Source: Roseateles puraquae (GTDB lineage Bacteria > Pseudomonadota > Gammaproteobacteria > Burkholderiales > Burkholderiaceae_C). From it: a DNA stretch of 64,000 bases. Location: contig NZ_NISI01000001.1 in assembly GCF_002205845.1 (NCBI RefSeq), positions 1,364,001 through 1,428,000 of the forward strand, written 5' to 3'. The position numbers and the translations under genes were made by a program. Below, piece by piece: positions 12,524-20,124 of the stretch (position 1 is the first letter of the stretch; every line of letters begins with the position of its first letter). The notes beneath the pieces were generated by a model. That model did no database searches, was not told the origin of the DNA, and saw nothing but the letters and a program-made list of their open reading frames with translations.

Positions 12524-14716
12524 TCAGCGGACGTCCTTGCAGTTGCTGTTCAGCCCATAGGGGCTGTTCGCAAATGCCGGGGCGGGCGACTGGAGCGCTA
12601 GCGCGTCAGCCGCGACAGGCAACCATTCGTACGCGTAGAGATAGTCCTCAATCTCCGATGCGGTCGTCACGCCCTTGCCTGCCGCACGAGCTTGGACGGT
12701 ATCGATCGAATCAGACGGCAGTCGGACCGGAATCCCCAGCGGATAGTAGGCTGGCGGGCTCAACACGCCGGCTGCCGTGACAGTGATCTTGTACTTCACC
12801 CACGAGCCAAGGTTCTTCGGGTACTCCAGCTGCAGAACCGCGACGCCGTTCGAGTCGGTCTTGGTAGAGCCGCTCAACGTGATCGACACATCCGATTTCC
12901 GCGGGTCAAGTTGCAAGTTGCCGTTGACGTCTTCGCCCGAGTCGATCACACCGTTGCGATTCAGATCCTCGTTCGGGCACGTCGCCCGCAGCGTGTCACT
13001 CGTCACCCTCGCACCCGTCGCTGTGATGGTGTACTCAGATTTGTCATCACGAAGCCAGAGCTTCAGGCCGGCGTCGTACACCCAGAATCCCTTGCCGAAA
13101 CCGCCGAGATCCACGGAAGGCGTGATCTGCACGTCGGACTTGGGGTTGCCAGCAGAGTCCACCACCAACACCACGAACTTCTTCACGTAGGTCAGCGTCG
13201 AGGCGCCGTTGGCAATTGAGTTGTCCGTACCGATCGAGATGGAGACCGGGTTCGACACGATGGTCAGCGTGGTGGTGAGCAACTGGCCGCCCGCAGCCGC
13301 GCAGTTCGAGACCGTGTCAGTCGCCAGGAAATCGCTGACCTTCCAGCATGCCAGCACCGTCACACCGTTCGTCGGGCTGCTCACAGCGCCCGGGCTGTAC
13401 GTCGTAGACGCGGTGCCGGACAGGTCGGACAACACGGTGTTGTTGCGCGACGCCACCGAACCGGTGCCGTTGTCGCCCGTCACGCCGAACAGCACGCGGA
13501 CGTTGGAGACAGGCGCGTTGGCACCGTCCCGGAAGAAGGCACTCAGGGTGACCTGGTTGCTGGTGCTGCCCGTATTCACGGTGACCACGTCAGCTGACAG
13601 GTTCAGGGTCTTGGAGACCGGCGTGGTTGCGACTGGCACGGTCGTGCTGCCGCCGCCAGGGATGGTCACGTTGACCGTCGAGTCAGCACCGCCGGCGGCA
13701 GCCTTGATCACCAGGGTCGTCCCCGGAGCATTCGGCGCCACATAGTTGAATGTGTAGGCGCCGTTCAAGTCCGTCTTGCCCGTCGCACTGGTGATGCCAT
13801 TGCCACTGACCGTGATCGTCACGCCCGGCATCGGATTGCTGTTCACGTCGCTGAGCAGGTACTGCACGGTGCCCGCGGCGCCAGCAGAAGCCACGGCGGG
13901 CACGGGGCTCGCCTGCGAGAAACGTGCGCCGGTGATCTGGAAGGCCGCCGTCCGCGTGAGGGTGCCGCTGGTGGCCACCACCGTCACGGTGCGGTTGGAC
14001 CGGTCCTGGCCAATGCTGACGGTGCCGGACACCTGGCCGCTGCTGTTCGTCTGGTTGGACGACGAAACGATGAAGGCGCTGGAGTCGGACACCGACAGCT
14101 GCACCGGAATGCCAGCCAAGGCGTTGCGGTTGTTGTCCACCGCCGTCGCTGTCGCCGTGACCGTCCGGCTGCCGGAGTTGTCGATGTTGGACGAACTCAG
14201 GGTCAGCGTCAGGTCGTTGGCCTGCGGATTGGTCGACGTGGAGTTCTGGACGATATTGAAGCTGATGGCGCGCGAGATCGTGCCCGAAGTCACCGTCAGG
14301 GTGACCGCACGCACCGACGAGTCGGCACCCTGGGTGATCACCGCCGTCTGCGTGCCCGTCGTGGCGTTCGTCGACGTACCGCCAGGCGTGACCAAGGCAT
14401 TGCCATTGACGGCAAAACTGACTGGCACGCTGCCCACGACCGCGCGATTCGCGTCAATGGTCGTGACCGTGGCGGTGATCGAGTCCGATCCCGAATTGGT
14501 CATGGTGGTCTTGTTCAACACGACCACCACGTCGGCCGCCACGGCACTGGCCGCGGAGGACGGGCTGGACGCGCCCGAACCGGGGCCCACCACCGGCGTG
14601 CCGGCGCTGCCGCCACCACCGCCACCACAGGCCACCAAAGCGGCGGCCATCCCGAGACCCATCGCAGCCTGGACGATACGGCGCCAGCCCTGCGTGACGA
14701 TGGATTGCAAAGACAT
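12524..14716 (-). CDS. Large Ig-like-domain surface lipoprotein
   Basis: A 730-residue exported lipoprotein. It has a basic N-terminus (WRR), a hydrophobic stretch and lipobox LVAC with Cys30, then a flexible GGGGGG/Ser/Pro linker. The body repeats a bacterial Ig-like pattern of the invasin/Big family: V-x-V-L-N-K-T-x-x-x-N-S-G-S, then ITATV, then DANR/DNNR, then AVxG-PV-F. At least three such units lie before residue 290, and further beta-rich domains follow. Near 576-602 is DLNRNGVIDSGE followed by DVNGNLQLD, a dockerin or EF-hand-like calcium loop. It lies 25 bp after pilQ and 1 bp before aroK, inside the pilus-aromatic operon. The function is unknown; adhesion or pilus-linked surface display is inference. 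Confidence 0.8.
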   Translation of the reverse strand: MSLQSIVTQGWRRIVQAAMGLGMAAALVACGGGGGGSAGTPVVGPGSGASSPSSAASAVAADVVVVLNKTTMTNSGSDSITATVTTIDANRAVVGSVPVSFAVNGNALVTPGGTSTNATTGTQTAVITQGADSSVRAVTLTVTSGTISRAISFNIVQNSTSTNPQANDLTLTLSSSNIDNSGSRTVTATATAVDNNRNALAGIPVQLSVSDSSAFIVSSSNQTNSSGQVSGTVSIGQDRSNRTVTVVATSGTLTRTAAFQITGARFSQASPVPAVASAGAAGTVQYLLSDVNSNPMPGVTITVSGNGITSATGKTDLNGAYTFNYVAPNAPGTTLVIKAAAGGADSTVNVTIPGGGSTTVPVATTPVSKTLNLSADVVTVNTGSTSNQVTLSAFFRDGANAPVSNVRVLFGVTGDNGTGSVASRNNTVLSDLSGTASTTYSPGAVSSPTNGVTVLACWKVSDFLATDTVSNCAAAGGQLLTTTLTIVSNPVSISIGTDNSIANGASTLTYVKKFVVLVVDSAGNPKSDVQITPSVDLGGFGKGFWVYDAGLKLWLRDDKSEYTITATGARVTSDTLRATCPNEDLNRNGVIDSGEDVNGNLQLDPRKSDVSITLSGSTKTDSNGVAVLQLEYPKNLGSWVKYKITVTAAGVLSPPAYYPLGIPVRLPSDSIDTVQARAAGKGVTTASEIEDYLYAYEWLPVAADALALQSPAPAFANSPYGLNSNCKDVR

Positions 14717-14741
14717 GCTCTAACTCCCGTGTATCTGCGCT

Positions 14742-16937
14742 TCAGCGAACCGTGGCTCGCTCACTGACGACCTTGGGCGTCAGGAAGATCAGCAATTCAG
14801 TCTTGGACGAAGTGCGAGTCTTGTTCTTGAACAGGTTGCCCAGCACGGGCACATCGCCCAAGAGTGGGACCTTGTTCACGGTCTCGCCTTCATCCTGCGT
14901 GTAGATGCCGCCGATGACGACAGTGCCGCCGTTCTCGACCAGCACTTGTGTGGCGACGTGCTTGTTGTTGATGGCATAGCCCTGCGGCGTCAGCGTGCCG
15001 CGGCTGTCCTTGTTCACGTCAACCGTCATGATCACGCTGCCCTCGGGCGTGATCTGCGGTGTCACTTCCAGCTTCAGCACGGCCTTCTTGAACGCGACTG
15101 CCGTCGCGCCACTGGACGTGGCCTGCTGGTAGGGCAGTTCCTCGCCCTGCTCGATCACGGCCTTGGTCTGGTCGGCGGTGATGACGCGCGGGCTGGAAAC
15201 GATCTTGCCCTTGCCGTCAGACTCGAGCGCCGACAGCTCCAGGTTCAGGAAGCGGTTGGCCGTGGCGCTGAAGAGGGACACCGCAAAGGTCTGGGCCACC
15301 GCACCGGCGAAGCTGTCGGACGACACGTTGGCACCCAGGTTGACGAAGTTCGCGTTGTTGTAAGCACCCGCGTTCGCGGAGTTGCTAGGCGCGGAGGACC
15401 CCGGCTGGTTGGTCTGGTAGGTGACGCCGTTGTAATTGCCGCCAACGGTCACGTAGTTGCCACCACCGACGCTGTACCCCGGAATGCCGCCTTGCTGACC
15501 ACGCAGGTCGTTGGCCCCAAGCTTCACACCCAGTGCGCGACCGAAGCGATCATTGGCTTCGACGATGCGCGCCTCGATCAGCACCTGGCGAACCGGGATA
15601 TCGATCTTGGCAATCATGGCCTGGATCTCTTCCAGCTTGCTCGGCACGTCCGACACGAACAGCTGGTTCGTCCGGGTTTCGAAGATGACACTGCCACGCG
15701 CCGACAGAATGCGGGTGCCCGAGCCGCTGCTGCCACCCGATCCACTGCCCGTCTGGCCCTGGCCCGTCAGGCCCTTGGCGATTTCTTCTGCCTTGACGTA
15801 GTTCAGTTGGAAGGACTGGTTGCGCAACGGCTCCAGCTGCGCGATGGCGGCCTTGGCTTCCAGATCCAGCTTCTCCTTCGTCGCCAGCTCTTCCTTGGGC
15901 GCGATCCAGAGCACGTTGCCCGATTTCTTCAGGCCCAGGCCCTTGGCCTGCATGATGATGTCCAGGGCTTGATCCCAGGGCACGTCCTTCAGGCGCAATG
16001 TGACGTTGCCGTTCACGGTGTCGCTGGTCACCACGTTGAAGTTGGTGAAGTCGGCGATGACTTGCAACAGGGCGCGCACTTCGATGTTCTGGAAGTTCAG
16101 CGACAGCTTGTCACCGGCATAGCCCGGGCCCTGCGTCAGCTTGTTGGGATCGACCTTCTGCGGGCGCACCTCCAGCACGAACTGGTTGTCACTCTGGTAG
16201 GCGCTGTGCTCCCAGTTCCCCTTGGGCTCGACCACCATGCGCACACGGTCGCCCACCTGCGAGGTGGTGATGAGCTGCACGGGCGTGCCGAAGTCCATCA
16301 CGTCGACCTTGCGGCGCAGGTTCTCCGGCACGCTGGAGCGCAGGAACTCCACGACCAGGTTTTGACCCTGCTGCTGGATATCGACGCCGACCTGGTTGCT
16401 CGGCAGGTTCACGACCACCCGGCCCGCGCCATCCGGGCCGCGGCGGAAGTCCACGTCACGCAGAGCCAGCGGTGCGCTGTTGAGGCTCTGTGCGAAATGC
16501 ACCGGCTCGCTGGACGCCTGGGTGGGCGCCGCCACCGTGTCCAGCACGACGACGAGCGCATTGCCCTCCAGCTTCGCCCGGTAACCCGATGCGTTGCGCA
16601 AGTTCAGCACCACGCGCGAGCGGTCACCGGCTTGGGCGATGTTGGCCGTGCGCAGGTTGCCCTGGTTGAGGTCGACCTGGTTGCGTCCCACACCGTTGAC
16701 CACACCCGGGAGGTCGATGGCGATGCGCGGTGGCGCCTGGACGGTGAAGCCCGCCGGCAGCTCGCTGAGTGCTTCACTCAATTCAATACGCACAACATCC
16801 ACGCCGGCCTGCTGGCTGGCGTTGATCGCGCGAATCTGTGTCTGCGCCCATGCCGCCGGCGTGGCCAGCAACGCGAGTGCGAATCCCAGCAACCAGCCAC
16901 GGCCCATCGACTTGCTCTCCTGCATTGTCTTGTTCAT
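14742..16937 (-). CDS. pilQ: Type IV pilus secretin PilQ
   Basis: The outer-membrane ring through which the type IV pilus passes. The 731-residue protein has a signal peptide ending AWA-QTQ, two AMIN peptidoglycan-binding domains in the first 270 residues, an STN domain near 300-370 (LSLNFQNIEVRALLQVIADF), a secretin N domain with a Gly/Ser-rich insert (QTGSGSGGSSGSGT) and the C-terminal secretin domain (VPLLGDVPVLGNLFKNKT; ELLIFLTPKVV). The ATG at 16937 has AGGAGAAGG upstream and overlaps the pilP stop by 4 nt. It is the fifth gene of pilMNOPQ. Residue positions for domains are estimates. Confidence 0.97.
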   Translation of the reverse strand: MNKTMQESKSMGRGWLLGFALALLATPAAWAQTQIRAINASQQAGVDVVRIELSEALSELPAGFTVQAPPRIAIDLPGVVNGVGRNQVDLNQGNLRTANIAQAGDRSRVVLNLRNASGYRAKLEGNALVVVLDTVAAPTQASSEPVHFAQSLNSAPLALRDVDFRRGPDGAGRVVVNLPSNQVGVDIQQQGQNLVVEFLRSSVPENLRRKVDVMDFGTPVQLITTSQVGDRVRMVVEPKGNWEHSAYQSDNQFVLEVRPQKVDPNKLTQGPGYAGDKLSLNFQNIEVRALLQVIADFTNFNVVTSDTVNGNVTLRLKDVPWDQALDIIMQAKGLGLKKSGNVLWIAPKEELATKEKLDLEAKAAIAQLEPLRNQSFQLNYVKAEEIAKGLTGQGQTGSGSGGSSGSGTRILSARGSVIFETRTNQLFVSDVPSKLEEIQAMIAKIDIPVRQVLIEARIVEANDRFGRALGVKLGANDLRGQQGGIPGYSVGGGNYVTVGGNYNGVTYQTNQPGSSAPSNSANAGAYNNANFVNLGANVSSDSFAGAVAQTFAVSLFSATANRFLNLELSALESDGKGKIVSSPRVITADQTKAVIEQGEELPYQQATSSGATAVAFKKAVLKLEVTPQITPEGSVIMTVDVNKDSRGTLTPQGYAINNKHVATQVLVENGGTVVIGGIYTQDEGETVNKVPLLGDVPVLGNLFKNKTRTSSKTELLIFLTPKVVSERATVR

Positions 16938-17458
16938 CGTCCCTTCTCCTGTAGCTGGAGCGTACTGAGGCGCTCGATCCACTCGCCAGCAGCGTCCTGG
17001 ACGACTTCTCGCAACGTGATGTCGGTCTCGGTGATCTTGGTGATCCGACCGAAGTTCTGGCCAAGATAGTCCCCGGCCTTGACGTTGTAATAAAGGTTGT
17101 CGACCCGCAGCAACGCATAGCGCTTGTTGTCGCGTGTCATGCTGCCCACCATCGCCATGCTGTCCAGCGGGAAGGCTTCCAGCGGCTCTTTGCGGCGGTT
17201 GATTTCGGCCGTCAGCAGGGAGTTCGGCTGGGCCGCCTCCTGCTTGATGGCCACACTCAGCTTCTGGGGGCTGAACGGGTCGACCCCGGCTGCCGACTCA
17301 TAAGGCTGCGGCAGGAACTTCTTGGGCGGCAGCAAGGGCGCAACGGTCGGCTTGGCTTCCTTGCGCTGCTGGTCCATCCACTGACGAATCTCGTCGATGT
17401 CACCCCCGCAACCGGCCAGCAGCAATGCCCCCGAGAGGGCCATCAGCAAGTGCTTCAT
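16934..17458 (-). CDS. pilP: Type IV pilus inner-membrane lipoprotein PilP
   Basis: The lipoprotein that links the PilNO alignment complex to the secretin PilQ. The 174-residue protein has signal peptide MKHLLMALSGALLLAGC with Cys17 as the lipidated residue. A proline-rich linker follows (PTVAPLLPPKKFLPQPY), and then the compact beta domain (LEAFPLDSMAMVGSM, NLYYNVKAGDYLGQN) that binds the PilQ N0 region. It overlaps pilO by 4 nt upstream and pilQ by 4 nt downstream. Normal length. Confidence 0.95.
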   Translation of the reverse strand: MKHLLMALSGALLLAGCGGDIDEIRQWMDQQRKEAKPTVAPLLPPKKFLPQPYESAAGVDPFSPQKLSVAIKQEAAQPNSLLTAEINRRKEPLEAFPLDSMAMVGSMTRDNKRYALLRVDNLYYNVKAGDYLGQNFGRITKITETDITLREVVQDAAGEWIERLSTLQLQEKGR

Positions 17459-18141
17459 TTCTTGGCCCCCGCCTTTGCCGCCATCCGGCGCTGCTCGGCG
17501 ACCTCGGTGCTGTCGAGGTAGCGATAGGTGCGCGCCGTGGCTTCCATGGTGAGCGGCGCGTTCGCATCACGCGATCCGGTGGGCGCCACCACGATGAGGT
17601 TGTGCAAGGTCACGATGCGGGAGAGGTTGGACACGTCGGCCGCGAAAGAGCCGATGTCGTGATACCGGCCGGACACCTTGATCGCGATCGGCAGCTCAGC
17701 GTAATAGTCCTTGATGACGATCTGCCCGGGGCGGAACAGTTCGAACTGCAGGCCGCGGCCACCGCCGGCGTTGTTGATGTCGGACAACAGGGAATCGATC
17801 TCGGCCTTGCCGGGGAGCTGCTTCTCGAGCTGCGTCACGTACTCCTCGACCTGGCTCTTCTGCTTGCGCAGTTCAGGCAGATTGACGGCTTGAGCCAACT
17901 TGACCTGGTAGTCCTGACGCAATTGCGGCTCGCGGCCTCGCTCGGCTTCCAGGCCGTCCTGTACATCAGACAGCAGCAGGAAGTACCCGGCGATGATGAC
18001 GGCGACCATCACGCCCAGGCCAGCGGCAATCTTGGGCAGCAAGGGCCACTGGCCGGGTTCCTTGGGGTTGAGCCCCTGGAACTGGCTGGAGAGGTCCGCG
18101 AACCAGGCGTTGAGGTCGATCTTGGGGGTGGAGGTGGCCAT
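17455..18141 (-). CDS. pilO: Type IV pilus alignment protein PilO
   Basis: An inner-membrane partner of PilN in the alignment subcomplex. The 228-residue protein has a short cytoplasmic N-terminus, one transmembrane helix near 48-65 (KIAAGLGVMVAVIIAGYFLL), a coiled coil, and a periplasmic ferredoxin-like domain (GLQFELFRPGQI; LPIAIKVSGRYHDIGSFAAD) typical of PilO. It lies 6 nt after pilN and overlaps pilP by 4 nt. Confidence 0.95.
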   Translation of the reverse strand: MATSTPKIDLNAWFADLSSQFQGLNPKEPGQWPLLPKIAAGLGVMVAVIIAGYFLLLSDVQDGLEAERGREPQLRQDYQVKLAQAVNLPELRKQKSQVEEYVTQLEKQLPGKAEIDSLLSDINNAGGGRGLQFELFRPGQIVIKDYYAELPIAIKVSGRYHDIGSFAADVSNLSRIVTLHNLIVVAPTGSRDANAPLTMEATARTYRYLDSTEVAEQRRMAAKAGAKK

Positions 18142-18147
18142 GGTCGG

Positions 18148-18753
18148 TCAGCTCTTCGTCGGCACGCCGGAAGCAGCCTGGGCGGCTTCCGTCGGCGGGG
18201 TCTTGATCGACACCTTCATGGAGAAGTCCAGCAGGCGCCGCGGATCGCGCGTGTTGGTGGACACGCTGGCGAGCTTGACTTCGATGAGGTCGGGTTTGTC
18301 CAGCCACTCCGAGCTGCGCGACACGTTCCGCAGGAACTCGGAGACGCGCTCGTTGGTCTGGGCGATGCCGTTGATCGTGACGGTCTTGTTGTCCTGGCGG
18401 ATGGCGGTGAGGTAGATGCCTTCGGGCGCCAGGCGTGCCAAGTCGTTGAGCAGATGCACCGGCGTGTTGCGGTCGGTCTGCAGGTCCTCCACCGCGCGCT
18501 GGCGGGCCTTCAGGGACTCGATCTCGGTCTTGAGATTGGCGATGTCCTTGATCTGGGCCTCCAGCCGCGAGATCTCGTTCTGGATGTATTGGTTGTGCGC
18601 CTGCTGTTCCGTCGTGAGGAACTGGAGCAGCAGATAGATGGCGCTGACGATGCCCGCACCGGCCAGCGCAGCCACGCCCAGGCCGGCGAAGAACGCCGCC
18701 TTGCGCCGCTTGCGCCGCTCTTCGCGGTACGGCAGCAGGTTGATCAGGATCAC
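18148..18753 (-). CDS. pilN: Type IV pilus alignment protein PilN
   Basis: A bitopic inner-membrane protein. The 201-residue protein starts MILINLLPYREERRKRRK, the conserved cytoplasmic motif that docks into PilM. One transmembrane helix follows (about 20-43), then a periplasmic coiled coil (LTTEQQAHNQYIQNEISRLE onward) and a small alpha/beta domain. It overlaps pilM by 4 nt and is followed by pilO. Confidence 0.96.
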   Translation of the reverse strand: MILINLLPYREERRKRRKAAFFAGLGVAALAGAGIVSAIYLLLQFLTTEQQAHNQYIQNEISRLEAQIKDIANLKTEIESLKARQRAVEDLQTDRNTPVHLLNDLARLAPEGIYLTAIRQDNKTVTINGIAQTNERVSEFLRNVSRSSEWLDKPDLIEVKLASVSTNTRDPRRLLDFSMKVSIKTPPTEAAQAASGVPTKS

Positions 18754-19829
18754 TGGAAGAACCTCCGCATCGCGAGGCCGCAGGCAGTCAGGTAGGACGG
18801 CGCCTCGCGGCGCAGCTTGGGCTCACGAACCGCCGAGCCCATCGCCATGTTCTCGAAGGGGTTCACGACCATGCAGGCGAAACCGGTCAGGTCGGTGACG
18901 CGCTCCTTCAGGCCCGGCAGGGTGGCCGTTCCGCCAGCCAGCATCACGTAGTGCACCTTGTGGTGCGGCGTGCTGGTGAAGAAGTACTGCAGCGCCCGGC
19001 CGATTTCCTGCGACAGGCTGTCGACGAACGGGTTCAGCACGCTGGTCTCGTAGTCTTCCGGCAGCTCGTTGGCCAGCTTCTTCTGCTCCGCTTCCTCGAA
19101 TGAGAAGCCGTACTGGCGTGAGATGAGCTGCGTCAGCTGGGAACCGCCGAAGGACTGGTCACGGTCATAGAGCAGTTCATCGTCGCGCAGCACCTTGAGG
19201 CTGGTCGTGTCGGCGCCGATCTCGAACAGCGCCACCAGGGCATCCTTGCCCTCGTTGGGCAGGGCTGCGATGAGCCGGCCCATCGCCATGCGGGAGGCAT
19301 GCGACTCGATGTCCAGGATGACGGGCCGCAGGCCGGCCGCCTCGGCCAGACCCTGGCGGTCTTGCACCCGGTCCTTGCGGGAGGCAGCGATCAGCACTTC
19401 AACATCACCCACCGAGGTCGGGCTCGGGCCGATGACGCAGAAGTCCAGGCTCACCTCATCGAGCGAGAACGGGATGTACTGATTGGCTTCGGCCTCGACC
19501 TGCAGCTCGAGCTCTTCCTCGCGCAGGCCAGCCGGCAACATGATCTTCTTGGTGATGACGGCCGACTGCGGCATGGCGAGCGCGGCGTCGCGCGTCTTGC
19601 TGCCGCTGCGGGCGACGACGCGACGCACCGCATCGGCGACCTCGTCGAACTTTTCGATTTGCCCGTCTGCGATCCACCCCTTCTCGAAGGGCTCGCTCGC
19701 GAACCGCTCAAGAACGAATTCGCCGCCATTGGTCTGGCTGAGTTCCACCAGCTTGACGCTGGAAGAACTGATATCCAGGCCAATCAGGGGAGGGTGCTTG
19801 CGACCCAGAAGTGCGTCAAGTATTCCCAT
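18750..19829 (-). CDS. pilM: Type IV pilus actin-like ATPase PilM
   Basis: A cytoplasmic actin/FtsA-like protein that binds the PilN tail and connects the alignment complex to the motor. The 359-residue protein has phosphate loop LIGLDISSSSVKLVEL at 16-31, the second nucleotide motif FEIGADTTSLKVL, and an adenosine motif MLAGGTATLPGL. The ATG at 19829 has GGAGATAAAGGGC upstream. It is the first gene of the minus-strand block and is divergent from ponA, a conserved proteobacterial arrangement. A candidate promoter lies 50-78 bp upstream. Confidence 0.96.
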   Translation of the reverse strand: MGILDALLGRKHPPLIGLDISSSSVKLVELSQTNGGEFVLERFASEPFEKGWIADGQIEKFDEVADAVRRVVARSGSKTRDAALAMPQSAVITKKIMLPAGLREEELELQVEAEANQYIPFSLDEVSLDFCVIGPSPTSVGDVEVLIAASRKDRVQDRQGLAEAAGLRPVILDIESHASRMAMGRLIAALPNEGKDALVALFEIGADTTSLKVLRDDELLYDRDQSFGGSQLTQLISRQYGFSFEEAEQKKLANELPEDYETSVLNPFVDSLSQEIGRALQYFFTSTPHHKVHYVMLAGGTATLPGLKERVTDLTGFACMVVNPFENMAMGSAVREPKLRREAPSYLTACGLAMRRFFQ

Positions 19830-19878
19830 GCCCTTTATCTCCGAGACGTTCCCGACACGCAGGTTACGTTTTGGATTA

Positions 19879-19907
19879 TTAATAAGTTACTTGAATGCTA
19901 GCAGCAA
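19879..19907 (-). promoter_or_regulatory. Candidate promoter of the pilMNOPQ block
   Basis: On the minus strand, TTGCTG (19907-19902), a 17-nt spacer and TATTAA (19884-19879) lie in an AT-rich patch that stands out from the GC-rich surroundings. It is 50 nt upstream of the pilM start. Confidence 0.5.
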
Positions 19908-19917
19908 AGCCGTTGAC

Positions 19918-19935
19918 GCCGAACGCAAATTCGGC
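19918..19935. repeat. Inverted repeat in the pilM/ponA intergenic region
   Basis: GCCGAA, spacer CGCAAA, TTCGGC: a perfect 6-bp dyad, 11 bp upstream of the candidate pilM -35 box. It could be an operator for the divergent pair or an incidental hairpin. Confidence 0.4.
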
Positions 19936-20072
19936 ACGAGCTGGTAACGCCACGTTGCTAAACATACACGATTCGACTCGGTTGCAAGCTCCTGAAAAAC
20001 GCATACGAAGCGGTCGTATGCCACACCCTTTGGACCTGCGTCTCGCCTAAAAGAGCGACACGCCGCCCTTCC

Positions 20073-20078
20073 TATAAT
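20073..20078 (+). promoter_or_regulatory. Consensus -10 box upstream of ponA
   Basis: A perfect TATAAT 47 bp before the ponA start. The hexamer 17 nt upstream (AAAGAG) is not a recognisable -35, so an activator or an extended element may be needed. Confidence 0.45.
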
Positions 20079-20124
20079 CCGTCGCCAACTCCCAACGCGC
20101 CCGACGGGCGCGCCACGCCGGCTC

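Noticed and set aside
14946-17069. Long plus-strand frame opposite pilQ/pilP (707 codons)
   Set aside because: It spans two real overlapping genes in antisense and has no family features.
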